In this document: in pieces, positions 11,340 to 29,906 of the stretch
Numbering within the stretch: the first letter of the stretch is position 1
Layout: each line of letters begins with the position of its first letter
NCBI GenBank assembly: GCA_001247695.2
Contig: LGRX02025845.1
Coordinates: 1 to 51,421 of the forward strand
From: Cymbomonas tetramitiformis
Taxonomy: Eukaryota > Chlorophyta > Pyramimonadophyceae > Pyramimonadales > Pyramimonadaceae
Length of the DNA stretch: 51,421 nucleotides
Reading direction: 5' to 3'
Translations under genes and position numbers: made by a program
The notes under the pieces: generated by a model
The model's input: the letters and a program-made list of their open reading frames with translations, nothing else
Told to the model about the DNA's origin: nothing
Databases searched by the model: none

Positions 11340-11791
11340 TATTGTGACTCTGTTGAATCACTGATGTGCGCGCTGCGAATTATGAGCACATCTCTGTCGC
11401 AATATGAACAACATATGATACAAATGCCATTTTTCGCGCGGATCATATTCTGATGATGATTTTTTCATCCGCGTCTCAATATGTCGAATCTCGTACAATT
11501 GCGAATCGTAACTGCGCATATATGTGATCGGCATACTGCATGCACACCTTCTCGCGCTGTATATCTGACGATATGTACGATCAACTGCGATTATGACGAT
11601 GTCTCCTCGCGCACAATTTTCGCTGTTTATTATGCAGCGGTCGATATTATGCAGATATGTTGATATGTGCGACTGCGGCGCCTGATGATATTCGCGCTCC
11701 GCAAACCTGCGCACACAAATTCAATATCTACTGCTGCACTCACATTAGATACGTCCTCGTTCGTCGCCTTGACGAGACGGAGAATACCAAC
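11340..11791. other. CG-richer right end of the element A body
   Basis: The last 450 bp before the 3' LTR are denser in GCG/CGC than the rest of the body and include TTTTCGCGCGGAT (11432-11444), which contains the E2F-type consensus TTTSSCGC. Element B keeps it near 38554. It could be a promoter for minus-strand transcription, but no start site or first exon is visible. Confidence 0.35.
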
Positions 11792-12361
11792 TGTTAGGGC
11801 TTCGCTAGCAAGCGAATAGATATGATACAAGCGAGGCTATTATGGAACGTTAATAGCTCACGCAGAGTACGTGCGGATATGAGTGCAGTGCTTCGTCCGA
11901 AGTGACTGCTGTAGCTCAACGCTACCTCATTATACGCAATGCCCCGCATCTCATAGATGCCACCGCAATCGTGTTGTGAACCCAAGGCATTGGTTGAACA
12001 ATCAGTATCGGCTGAACGAATAAGCCATATGATACTCGCATGCTTGTTCAGAACATGCTTGAAGCGAAGATGAGTTTTCTCCGAACCATTCGGTTCTTCA
12101 AGACTTCATCTTGCTTTGCCATCTCGAGTCCACAATACTGGCCTCTCGATGACAGGTGTCACTCAAGTCTCACCTTGAGTAAATGACAGATGATATGACT
12201 GTACATGTCATAGTCGACCGTACTGACGACTGTCTGTCATTATAATATATGACATGACACGTCATGACATGACATGACATGGTATGACATGTCTGACAGG
12301 TATGACGCGTATGACATGTATGACATGTATGACACATGTGTCATCGGTCATAACCCTGACA
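11792..12361 (+). repeat. Element A 3' LTR
   Basis: 570-bp direct copy of 2442-3011 with two mismatches (11972 and 12335). It ends at CCCTGACA, and the duplicated target AATCT follows at once. Confidence 0.95.
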
Positions 12362-12913
12362 AATCTAGATGCCATGATCTACACGTTTCAGATGACCCAT
12401 CTCCAATCGTTACTCATTCCGTATAATCGCGCTCTGTATCTTATGATCAAGTCAAGGGAATACGTGGTGACAAAAAAAATCATAACGACATGTAAAGGAC
12501 GTGCCATCAATAACTATAAACTGGACGCGCACATCGCTATCGCCCACAATCCGTCAGCGGTAACAATGGACATGATCGACACCATTTTCTTTGACATGAC
12601 TCACATTACTGCATCAGATGGCACCATGCAGGTCGTTTATACCGATCCGGCATGCATGCCAAGTCATCAAAAACGGCCGCGCACAGAAATAATTCCAGAT
12701 ACATATCCAAATCATTCCCTCGACGATCTGAAACAAGTGGCGTTTGAAATGCGATCTGCACAAACTGATGCAGGCACATCCGCAGGCGCAGGCGTATCAG
12801 AAAATATCCACGATGTCGCTCGAAATGTCACTTTGAATCAGCAGTCAGATTGCTCAAATATGGATCTGAGTGAAGCAGAGCTCACTGCTCTCAATTCGGT
12901 TGACCACTTATAA
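12362..12913 (+). pseudogene. Rep-like protein, C-terminal part downstream of element A
   Basis: Reading resumes at AAT CTA in the same codon phase in which it stopped at 2437-2441. It runs 183 residues to TAA at 12911-12913. An early region reads MTHLQSLLIPYNRALYLMIK, then KSREYVVTKK, a helical stretch of the kind that follows the nuclease domain in Rep-type proteins. The last third is polar and acidic (a TDAGTSAGAGVSENI stretch). The codons at 12284-12361, upstream of this segment, are LTR sequence and not part of this gene. No helicase motifs are visible, so the protein would be a nuclease-only Rep. Confidence 0.6.
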
Positions 12914-13180
12914 TCGTATGTGCAACAGTATGAAATAATTTCATGAATGCGTGTAATTTTTACACATGTAATTTTTATAGCGTCACGCATGCGTGCATCA
13001 TATAACTTGCTTGTTGGCATATATGCACCTGCAACATCACGCATGCATGCATGCCTGCATCTTGTAATCTCACGTCACGATTACATTTCTCATGGCATAA
13101 TTTATCTGCATTACTCGTCGTGTCATCACGACAGTCGCGATTATGACACCAACTTGAATTTCTGATTGAAAAGACGATAT
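12914..13180. other. Right flank of the Rep-like gene with short hairpins
   Basis: Non-coding. GTGTAA-TTT-TTACAC forms a hairpin at 12952-12966, ACGCATGCGT is a palindrome at 12984-12993, and ATAACTTGCTTG at 13002-13013 repeats the left-end 12-mer. The element's right boundary cannot be fixed because the left-hand satellite does not resume. Confidence 0.45.
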
Positions 13181-13830
13181 CATCTTCACCATTATTCAAG
13201 AGTTTCACAATTTATCAAGTTATAGTATAATATATAATGTAGATCAAGATGTTCATCTTTTTGTTCTCATCTTCACCATTATTCAAGAGTTTCACAATTT
13301 ATCAAGTTATAGTATAATATATAATGTAGATCATTTGCTCTCATCTTCACCATTATTCAAGAGCTTCACAATTTATCAAGTTGTAGTATAATATATATTG
13401 TAGATCAAGATGTTCATCTTTTTGTTCTCATCTTCACCATTATTCAAGAGTTTCACAATTTATCAAGTTATAGTATAATATATAATGTAGATCATTTGCT
13501 CTCATCTTCACCATTACGATTCAAGAGCTTCACAATTTATCAAGTTGTAGTATAATGTATAATGTAGATCAAGATGTTCATATTTTTGTTCTCATCTTCA
13601 CCATTATTCAAGAGTTTCACAATTTATCAAGTTATAGTATAATATATAACGTAGATCATTTGTTCTCATCTTCACCATTATTCAAGAGTTTCACAATTTA
13701 TCAAGTTATAGTATAATATATAATGTAGATCAAGATGTTCATCTTTTTGTTCTCATCTTCACCATTATTCAAGAGTTTCACAATTTATCAAGTTATAGTA
13801 TAATATATAATGTAGATCAAGATGTTCATG
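13181..13830. repeat. Alternating 87/74-bp satellite, eight units
   Basis: Units start with CATCTTCACCATTATTCAAG at 13181, 13268, 13342, 13429, 13503, 13593, 13667 and 13754, giving periods 87, 74, 87, 74, 90, 74 and 87. Long units end with GATCAAGATGTTCATCTTTT; short ones end GATCATTTG. The 90-bp unit has a 3-bp insertion. The true repeat is therefore a roughly 161-bp dimer. It ends about 440 bp before the helicase start codon. Confidence 0.9.
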
Positions 13831-14272
13831 TTCGAAACCGAAAAATTTGAGGTTGTTGCAAGCCATCTGAGACTAAGACTAAGTTCATCTTCACGTCGAT
13901 GTTCATGTTCCGAAGGGTAGGAACTTCCGATGTTGCAGGTTGAGGTTCGAACGTTCGATCCTTCGATGTTGTTCATGCTTCATGCGATGGCTTCATGCGA
14001 TGGGCTTCATCGTTCATGCTGAACTTCAACTTGATCGTCGATGCACATCGCTCTACATGCACATCCGACAAATCACATCGTCGATCATGCAGGACCTTCC
14101 GCTTTCGGTTTCGGGTTTGTAACACACCGACACGATTGCCATCCAGTAGCCGCATGCCGGCATCGCTACCGAACCTTTAGTGAGTGTACAGTGTTGCCAA
14201 TCGTCCTTGAATCGGAAGTAAAGATCGTGTACTTTGAGCTTTAAGCCTTCGTGCAAAATCAGCAGCAGCAAC
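13831..14272 (+). promoter_or_regulatory. Upstream region of the helicase gene
   Basis: About 440 bp between satellite and start codon, rich in TTCATG, TCGATG and GTTCATG words. No TATA box is evident. The 5' untranslated leader probably lies in the last 100 bp (GCAGCAGCAACATGG context at the start codon). Confidence 0.4.
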
Positions 14273-21692
<7,420 letters not shown>

Positions 21693-23807
21693 GGTGTGGA
21701 GTGGTGTAGTTGTGGCATTTAGCTAGCATTCTTAAGTACGCTCTTGCTCTATGCATTGCGCAAGTACTATTTTTATTGAACAATGTACAAAATTTAGTAA
21801 ACAGTGCAACAAAACTTAAGAGGATTCCTAACATACTGTCCCATGCTCGGACAGATGCACATATGTGTTTATGAATCCAAAATGCAGCGCCGCGTCGACA
21901 CAAAAAGATAAATGGCGGAACTCGAGAATCATATGTTCTGGTGATATTCGTCCCGAACGTACCGTTGAGGAGGTTAGATAATCAGCTGATGTTCAACATG
22001 AAAATTCACCGGATGGTGAAGTTTGAGTTTCATCCTATATTCATACTGAAATTCCGTGACAGTCATGCTTGCGTGTCACCCCTGTAAATATGCGTTACGG
22101 TGTGCCTGCGCTGGCATACCAACAGTGTAGTGGCCCCAACAAACTGTGCAGTCCATTCCATATGTCGATCGGAACCAGAAGAAAATAAACTCAGTATATA
22201 CTCTTGCACGTCGAGTTTTAGGATATGACCGCAAAGATTTGCAGTAAATCGCGGGCCTATGATGCGAAACACGAAGACGTGAAACGCCTACACGTGCCAG
22301 CGATCATATTTCCTCCCAAAGCTCACGTATCTAGCGACACCGCGGAAGCAGGCTTTAGAGTTGAGGATTTTAGGCATTTTAATTTGAGGATATGGTTTAG
22401 GTGAGGGCGGATGCTCAACATTGCAGGGGGGGGCGGGAGGGGAACGTGGGACATCGACGTTACTAGGCAGTTACAAAACTTGCTGCTGCTAGGGAGGGGA
22501 TCATCAACATCTTCTTGCAGCATTCCTCGATTTTATTCGCTTCGAAATATCAAAGAATTCATAGCCTTTCAAATATTGCGCCAATTCAAGGATCCCATTC
22601 CTCACTACAGAGCTATCGCGCAAACAACCGACGCTTTGCACACAACATATCTCCAATGTATACGGCAAACACTTATATCCTTGTACCGCATTGTAGTGAC
22701 TTCAAATACAGTGGCAGCTAACACCTACGTGACTCATGCATGCCATTTCTATCATGCATATCAAAATCAATAAAATGGATTGGTACACTCCTGAGAACAG
22801 ATCACAGTCTAGTGCATGAGGCGCTCAAGCATCGAACTTCATGACTCTGCACCGCCCGGTCCACAGTACACACAATTGGATCGACGTTCGTGCATGCATT
22901 ATTTTCCTCCGATATTCACAAACACGTTGCCAAATTTGCCTAGCATTATCAATAATGAAATCACACCTGATGTCTCTTCCTATGCATACCCACTTTACAA
23001 CACTTTGAAATTTACTTACATGGCAAATGTCTTCCCACAAAACCTGTTATCGGCATGATGCGACATTGTTGATGCAATGCGCCAATCAAACCATGCATAA
23101 ACTCATATCCACTAGTTCGATGTCATGAGCTGGACAGCTATCCAGTTAACTTGGAGGTCGCCGTCCCTACACCACACCCGGCCATCCAGTTAACTATGAC
23201 GAAAAATCTAACATTCATGAACCTATTTATTTATAACCCCAAAAAGACCAATTGCATCTGCAAAATCTACTGCGAAAGTTATAATACACAGAGAACACGG
23301 TGCGATGCAATTACTATCCTTCATGTTGTGGCTGTCTGTCAGGGTGAATGCATTTCGACGAGCATCTAACCGAAACTCTTAACGCGATAGGGATGAGGCT
23401 CGGCTGTGCCAAGACCTGCCACATACCAACGTTTGAATGAGCAGTCGCAATTTTCATCGAAGAGCGGCATGGGACGTGGGGCCTTCAAGATAGAGATCGC
23501 CTGACTGCCGCCCCCCTGCCCTAACAACGGATCTACGTGGTGTATGGCTTGACTGCACCGCATGGCCGGGGAGGCAAGTGGGGATATACCAGGATGCCAC
23601 TCAGTGCGGTCAAGCCACTGGCAACCATCTCGGAGGCGCGGCTTGATCCCTCACGCACGTTCTTCCCCATCGTGTGCACGTCCTGGGAAAAAGCAGAGAA
23701 CACCAAGACTGCATGAAATGCCGAACCCGTCGTCCAGTGGTGTAAAATGGGCGACTACAGTCCAAGGGTGAGACAAAGGGGCGGCGCGGCAATAGGGGGC
23801 ACTTGCC
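21693..23807. other. 3' flank of the helicase; no gene recognised
   Basis: About 2.1 kb. Short ORFs occur on both strands (for example 22411-22773 plus, 21580-21903 minus), but none has a recognisable domain, splice context or compositional support. A 12-bp direct repeat ATCCAGTTAACT occurs at about 23140 and 23192. The helicase polyadenylation site must lie early in this stretch, but no clear signal stands out. Confidence 0.5.
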
Positions 23808-23956
23808 CTTAGTATATATGTTATGTTATGAGCGCGCTTTGGCATGAGCGCGCCAGGCGCGCTCATGAACATCACAAGCGCTCATCATTAGCGCTCATGC
23901 TAAAAATCGGCGCTCATATGCGCGCGGCGCGCTCATAACGTAACATATATACTAAG
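23808..23956. mobile_element. 149-bp foldback element with GCGCTCAT repeats
   Basis: Arms of about 30 bp pair across it: the left arm begins CTTAGTATATATGTTA, and the right arm, reverse-complemented, is the same with one T/C difference in the next bases before GTTATGAGCGCGC. Between the arms GAGCGC/GCGCTCAT recurs about seven times in both orientations. It resembles a MITE. The target duplication is not clear (TA is possible). Confidence 0.65.
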
Positions 23957-24760
23957 TGCTGAAATGAGAAGCCACACATCTCCAAGGCAGCGAGACGCTA
24001 CACAGCAGTTAGTTTGGTCTAGCTTGGGCAACCCGTCCGACGTAGCTGGAACCAGGTAAGCAGACAGGACTAGAACAAGATCCAAGGCGAGCAGCTCTTA
24101 GAGAGATCTTAGAGAAGCTCTTAGGCCGATATCTCTCAGAGAGACTTTGCAGGGCAGGGAGAGCAGTACCTCCAACCGACGGTCGAGAAACGCCCACGTG
24201 TCCTCAAATCCCGCAGAGCAGTCGGTGATCATGAACAGCTCTGTTGAGGTATATACACCGCCCAGAATCGCCCGTTTGGTGTACCTGCCGTGTGCACCCT
24301 CCCTCAGCCTCCTGCGCCACGTGTGCCTGCTGCCTGCACCTCTCCCCTCGACCCTTCCCCACCCGTCCAAGTGCCTGCCAAATGCGGCCCTCCTTACCCC
24401 CCTAGCGTCTGCCACGTGGGGCCACAGCGCACCAGGTTGACATTTGGCGTGGGAGACCTCACGATATAAGTGCAAGGGATACAACTCACCCAATGGGACA
24501 ATATTTTACATGCGCGACCCGAGGTTTCCAAGCAGAGGCGCGCCAGGGCATACCATGAGGTGTCCACAGATCGGTCGCCTGCCGCGTACCACATTTCGTC
24601 CACCATCATCGCCCTCTGCCTCAGAGCTGTGGGGGCATTGGAGGGGAGCGACTGCGAGGCACGGCTCGCCCGTGCTCAGAGCGGTGCACTGCAAAGGCAC
24701 AAAGCCCCTGGAGACAAACCCGAGGATCTGCGGAAGTACGCCTGGCCGCTCACGCCACGT
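23957..24760. other. No gene recognised
   Basis: GC-rich sequence with overlapping ORFs in several frames and no domain. Short GAGATCTTAGAGA/TCTCTCAGAGAG palindromic words occur near 24105-24145. Confidence 0.45.
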
Positions 24761-24853
24761 GGCCATCACATGCAGGGTGCTCACGTCACGTGGCCATCGC
24801 ATGCAGGGTGCTCACGTCACGTGGCCATCGCATGCAAGGTGCTCACGCCACGT
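24761..24853. repeat. 31-bp tandem repeat, three copies
   Basis: GGCCATCRCATGCAGGGTGC starts at 24761, 24792 and 24823, each ending in CTCACGTCACGT or a close variant. CACGTG palindromes recur. Confidence 0.9.
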
Positions 24854-25965
24854 GCACGTACACCCGCCGTGCACCACGCGCGGCGGTGCCACTTGGATGC
24901 TTGGACCAGAGTCCACGCTACAAGTGGACTGCTGTGTGGCTCGAGCGGCTCCTGGCCACAGAGTGCGCGCCACCGTGGCAGCAGGAGAAAGCATGCCATG
25001 CAACGGTTCGAGACGCAACCCCAAAGTACGAAGGGCCGGGGCACTGACACGGGCCACAGCTCGGCTCCCTGTGGTTCTGCGGGTGCAACACGCCCCAGCT
25101 CCTACTGAGTAGTGGCTCAGGGTGCCGGTGGAATCGCCGGAGAATCTGGTTGCGTCCAGTGCAGGCGAAGCTCCACACCGGGAAAACCTCTCTCGCGTGG
25201 GGCGGCGTGCTCCAAGCCAGTGAGGAGGCTCCGGCCGGACAAACTGCAGAGCCTCTGCGGCCGGCACCTCGAGCTGGAGGCAGCGGACAACACCGTCTTG
25301 GCACTTCTGCGAAACCTGCGGTGTTGGCTTCTGCGACTGCTGGTCGACCGGACACTAGGTATGGCAATGCAGTGCGCACGTGTGTGATGGAAGATGAGCT
25401 GTCGGTGGGGCAGCTGCGCAGCAAGTAGCGTCCTTGCTGCTGACGAAGCACCGCCTCATGATCAAGCACAGTGGGCTCAGGCAGCTACAAGGGAGCCACT
25501 GGTGCACTTCGGTGTGGATCGTGAAAGTGCGCCCTGTTGGGCTGCGGCTGAGATGGTGCTCGGCAGCTGCTGGAGGCTGCCCGGTGACCGCGGGAGCTTC
25601 AGAGCTGTCGTGGTGGCAGTTTAAACCCCCGGAGAGGCCAGGCTCTGGACACTCAGCAGTGGGGCTCTGCCCGAGGGGCGAGGTCATTATTGCTCAAAGA
25701 AATATCAACCTCGTCCTGTAAGAAATATAACCTATACGTAGTCAAATATTAGAGAAGTATATCCAGTGTTGAAACGTGGCAAACACCGGGAATATGTGGT
25801 TCGCACGGCGCCCCCAACATCGGAAGTGCAGGTCAGGTGGCATCAAAAGGGTGCGGAGGCCACCCATATGATCTGAGCCTTCGGCCACGTGGCACTCGCG
25901 ATCGGTGCTAAAGTCATCGATTGCCCGTGACGTCAAACCATGTGGCTACCACAGGGTGCAGACAA
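24854..25965. other. GC-rich region, no gene recognised
   Basis: Long ORFs overlap in at least four frames, as expected from high GC content. None shows a domain, and no splice-joined homology was found. Confidence 0.45.
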
Positions 25966-26100
25966 CACCCGAATACTCGGAGCTTCGGGCCACGTGGGAG
26001 GCACGAATGCAGAGGTCACCCGGACGCTAAGAGCTTCGGGGCACGTCGTATTCTCAGGGTGAGAAGGTCACCTGGATATTCAGAGCTTCGGGCCACGTGG
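25966..26100. repeat. Degenerate repeat of about 52 bp around GAGCTTCGGGCCACGT
   Basis: Three copies with GAGCTTCGGG near 25979, 26030 and 26082, each preceded by an ACCCGAATAC-like segment. The copies are diverged. Confidence 0.65.
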
Positions 26101-26526
26101 AAATTACTGGATGCAGGAGCTCCAAGCGAAGCCTGCGAATGGTCAATGAAGCCCCATCGCCTGAGCGGCGGACTAACCTCATTTTGCAAAGAGCATATCG
26201 ACATAGTCGACGGGGCCGTGCCGAGGACGGGATCCGTGAGGAGGCCTTGGGAGCAGGGGAAGGTCTACAGGAAGGAGGCCAGAGCTGCTTCTATCAGGGT
26301 GCAGCGGGCCCACAGTGCTGCAGGATCACACTTCAGGGGGGGCATCAAGTGATCGTAAGCCGCAGCGTGAGAACAAGTACGCGGCAACAACCCCATCAAC
26401 CTTCCACTTTCGGTCCCTGCAGGGCTGCGACGCACGAGCGGCGAGAGGAGTCCCCTGTAGTGCGCGACGCGCAAGGTGCAGGAGAAGTCCCCCGTCAAGC
26501 GCGACGCGACGCTCGAGCGACGCGAT

Positions 26527-26637
26527 AGCTCGATGCGCGAGGGGCAGGCGAAGTCTCCTGCACAGCTCGACGCACGAGGGGCAGGTGAAGTCTCCTGCAC
26601 AGCTCGACGCACGAGGGGCAGGTGAAGTCTCCTGCAC
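26527..26637. repeat. 37-bp tandem repeat, three copies
   Basis: AGCTCGACGCACGAGGGGCA starts at 26527 (variant), 26564 and 26601, with a fourth start at 26638 that soon diverges. Related GACGCGCGAG-type words extend on both sides (26430-26760). Confidence 0.9.
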
Positions 26638-27200
26638 AGCTCGACGCGTGAGCCGCGAGGGAATCTCACTGTCGTGGTCAACGCGCGAGAGGCGGCGCGA
26701 AAGTCCCGTACAGATCTCAAGACGTGAGCGGTCTGGGGGAAGCCCTTTTGGGTCGGACGCGAGTGTGACGGCAGGAAGTACCGAACTGCGGTGCGGATGC
26801 GCGCGGTCACCCCCATGTCTTCGAACTCGACGCTTCTTTCGGCCAGCTCCGCGACCAGGCGGCTATCGCACTGCTCTTGGAAGTGCTGCGCGCCAAGGGA
26901 ACGCGGGTGCAACTGGAGTCACTCGAAACGCTCGGAAGACTCGCTGCAAAGCTTTTCTTCCTACCTTGCCCGACGGTAAAGCAGGCGACGGTAAGGCATT
27001 GAATTCCTAGTGTGATCGATTAGGTGAACGGAATTCTGCGCTCAGTTGAAGAATCCGAATGCTCTGTGGCGGAACAAAAGCAGCGTCCTTCAGGGGAGTG
27101 GGCAGCGTGCACCTCCACGAGCTCCGCCTCGCCTCTTGGCAGAATGCCGATGATCGAGGGAGACATTCCCATGTCCTTTGCTCCTGCCCGTAGAGCTTCC
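26638..27200. other. No gene recognised
   Basis: GC-rich, with degenerate relatives of the preceding repeat at first. ORFs on both strands lack any domain. Confidence 0.4.
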
Positions 27201-27340
27201 GCGCTCCACCCGAGAGTCCCCTGATCGAGCCTCCCGCGCTCCACCCGATTGTCGCCTGATCGAGCCTCCCGCGCTCCACCCGAGAGTTCCCTAATCGAGC
27301 CTCCCGCGCTCCACCCGAGAGTCCCCTGATCGAGCCTCCC
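27201..27340. repeat. 35-bp tandem repeat, four copies
   Basis: GCGCTCCACCCGAGAGTCCC (or a close variant) starts at 27201, 27236, 27271 and 27306, each closing with CTGATCGAGCCTCCC. Confidence 0.9.
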
Positions 27341-28449
27341 GCGCGCAAAGCGGTCAGGCCTCATTTGTGGCAGTCAGGAGGGCCTGGACTGCCCGCACCC
27401 GTCAGAGGTGGAATGCGTTTTGCGTACATTCTTTCTGTAGATGTTTCAAGTGTAAAACAAAACCGTGGGAGTGAAAATTGCAATCACCCTGTCCATATCG
27501 TTGGCGGCGCCCCACATACCACGTGTTTCATAGCTGACTCTAGCAGCTGTGCTCTGTGTTCCTCAGGGTTAGGGTTTTCAGCGTCCTCCTGAATGCCTGG
27601 TGGATCTTCGCTGGGCGAGCTACTAAAGCTGGTGTCTGCCCCAGCCTACAGGCAACAATATCCCCATCCCTCCCGTGGAACACGTCAGTGGTGGGGAATG
27701 GCCAGCTTTAGAAGTGACATTCCTCCACCGGCGCACCTCGGGCGCTGTGTCGCCGCTGAAAACGCGTTGTTGTGTTGGCCAGGGAGCCGCAAAACGTGCA
27801 CTTGGTCGTGTTTGCGAGGAAATCAAATCGCGCTGCTCTCTGTTCGCCGTAACGGGATAGCTGGGAGATACGCGTGCACATGGAAGGACTGGGACAACTC
27901 CGTCCCGCGGAATGGCACGCCAAGCACTTGTAGAATCCGCAACGTACAAAAGACGCCTTTGAGCAAGACCGACATACGGCTGAAAATTAGTTATTATCCG
28001 CATTAGGGCGTATGATATGTCTTCTGCAGCGATTAAAAGCTATTTGATTTTTGCACCTGTCGGAAGAAAACACGTGTGTGAAATATATGACACTAGATCT
28101 CTCGTCTCAGACGAGACCATAAAAGACTTTGAAAGAGTTTATAGAGACTGATAAGGGGTCATAAGATCTCTTGACTTGCGAAGTTGCGATGCCAACCGAG
28201 ACTGCGTGTCACTGCCAACGCACGCGAAGGCAAGCATCGACGGATCTGCAATCGTTCGATTCACACGACACGCGACAGTCGAGTGCACAGTCGTTTTCGG
28301 CAATTCCCATTCGATTCCGCACTGTTGTGGAAGTCTGACGTGTTAGCGGCGATTGCCGCCGGATTTCTTACGTTTAACGTTTATAGTTTCAAGTTCGCCA
28401 GCCGTTTTTAACCTCGATAGACGATACAAGCCGTAGACCATACACGAGG
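27341..28449. other. No gene recognised
   Basis: Mixed composition. ORFs such as 27593-28006 (plus) have no recognisable domain. No splice-consistent gene model is evident. Confidence 0.4.
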
Positions 28450-28531
28450 TAGTTATGACTGCCACGTCAGACTAATATGCTTATTATTGCGTCTTAATAG
28501 GCATATTTTTCTGACGTGGCAGCCATAACTA
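28450..28531. mobile_element. 82-bp foldback with 31-bp arms
   Basis: The left arm 28450-28480 and right arm 28501-28531 pair at 28 of 31 positions around a 20-nt loop. Each arm contains CTGCCACGTCAG. GCCACGTCAC recurs at 28602, so it may be a small MITE or a fragment of one. Confidence 0.7.
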
Positions 28532-28726
28532 GCTTGTCGCTCGCTCGTCTTCGACTGATCCTACGGTCGCACTGCTCGCTCAGACCCGAATGCTATTTCT
28601 TGCCACGTCACTAGCATAACTTTTGAGCTCTGTTTCCAAATCGTTCATGCTGTCGCGACATCTCTCCTCCCGAAATTTGGAAACGAAGCGACAGCATCGT
28701 CGAGCATTTGGAAACAGCGCAGGGCA

Positions 28727-28813
28727 GCCCGCGACAGCCCGCGACAGCCCGCGACAGCCCACGACGCACCGCCCGCGACCGCCCGCGACCGCCCGCGACA
28801 GCCCGCGACAGCC
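28727..28813. repeat. GCCCGCGACA 10-bp tandem repeat
   Basis: About eight units of GCCCGCGAC(A/C), with one CACGACGCACC interruption. Confidence 0.85.
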
Positions 28814-29307
28814 GATTCAGTCGCGTTTTTTGCGCGATTCGGCACGATTTTCTCTTTTGGCGACCTTTCGCATGATTCGGCTCCCATAAGCTTCCCTTGT
28901 GCGAAGGTGGGATAAGCCGAACGGCGTCCCGCATACTTCCTAGCTAACGCTTTTTGGCAGGGTGACAGGAAGTGTGAACTGTGCAGTGACACGCACGGGT
29001 TTCGCAGTCAAAAAGATGATCGAATAAAATACTTGGGTGTTTTATGAGCTGAGAGCTGAGAGCCTAAACCTGACACCGCAGATCGAGTGGTGACACAAGA
29101 GCAGGGCTACCGACCCCCCTGGGAGAGGGGGGGGCAAAAGTCACTGCTTCGTGCTTCCATGACACCACCTCACCGCGAAGAGGTGAGGTGTCAGGCAAAG
29201 GACACAACAAGCAAACACACCCTGAACCCTAGCAATATAAATTGTTACGGGGCCCAATGGGGCTCCCCAGTGTCCATCTAGAGCGGTACCCCGCATGGGT
29301 TGCAGTC
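28814..29307. other. Left flank of element B, possibly part of the copia leader
   Basis: No gene. An imperfect inverted repeat TGACACC...GGTGTCA lies at 29159-29193. The stretch was contiguous with 39522 onward before element B inserted at CAGTC, so it may belong to the 5' end of the copia element. Without a 3' LTR in the window this cannot be confirmed. Confidence 0.35.
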
Positions 29308-29906
29308 TGATAAGGACGCTGACGCGAGCCTTAAGAAAATATATGATATAATAAGATAGTGCAGTGTTATTGAACAGTAACACGCGCACAGCTTATGAGC
29401 GGGTTGTGAGTTGCAGTCTCCGTAGAAGATCTCCTGAAGCACAACGCTTCCTCACTTTTATACCTACGTCACCCATCATCTTAGATGGTACCGCCATTGG
29501 GTTGTGAACCCGAGACGTAGGTTGAACGACCAGCATGGTAATAACGACTAGTTCGTTCATGCTGCACATGCGAGTTCCGCGCATGCTGAAAGCTAAAGAT
29601 GGTTCTTGGTTTGTTTCCAAGATGTATCTTTGCTTTGCCATCTTCGAGTTCGACATACGAACTCTCGATGACAGGGATGCCTGATGATATGACATAATCA
29701 TCTGGCGACATGTACAGTCATCGTCGACCGTACTGACGACTGTCATAAATGTATGACGCGACTCGACCTGTACAGTCATGATCGACCATACTGTCGACTG
29801 TCATAATAATATATGACACGACCGACTGTCATAATAATATATGACATGACATGGTATGACATGTATGACAGGTATGACACGTATGTCATCGGTCATAACC
29901 CTGACA
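29308..29906 (+). repeat. Element B 5' LTR
   Basis: 599 bp, identical to 38923-39521 except in CTCCTGAAG (versus CTGCTGAAG) and CATCTTCGAG (versus CATCTTAGAG). It opens with TGATAAGG, whose TAAGG pairs with a nearby CCTTA, and ends TAACCCTGACA as in element A. Confidence 0.95.

Larger units (their letters stand above)
2442..12361 (+). mobile_element. Element A: 9.92-kb LTR-flanked element, no gag or pol
   Basis: Bounded by 570-bp direct repeats starting TG and ending CA, with AATCT duplicated at 2437-2441 and 12362-12366. Excision with one duplication copy restores the interrupted Rep frame, which proves the boundaries. The 8.78-kb body is AT-rich and has no ORF resembling gag, protease, integrase or reverse transcriptase on either strand. 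GATCTCCCC follows the 5' repeat instead of a TGG-type tRNA primer site, and no clear polypurine tract precedes the 3' repeat. A 5-bp duplication fits a retroviral-type integrase, so it is best called a non-autonomous LTR (LARD-like) element. Element B (29308-39521) is a diverged sister with the same order of sub-motifs. Orientation is inferred from the LTRs only. Confidence 0.85.

Noticed and set aside
13181..13830. CRISPR-like appearance of regular repeats
   Set aside because: Repeats are adjacent with no unique spacers and lie beside an intron-containing eukaryotic gene.
24098..25721. Many overlapping long ORFs on both strands
   Set aside because: High GC alone explains them; frames overlap, no domain is visible and no splice-consistent model was found.
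26265..27364. ORFs over 200 codons on both strands
   Set aside because: They cross the 37-bp and 35-bp minisatellites and show Arg/Ser/Ala repeats only.
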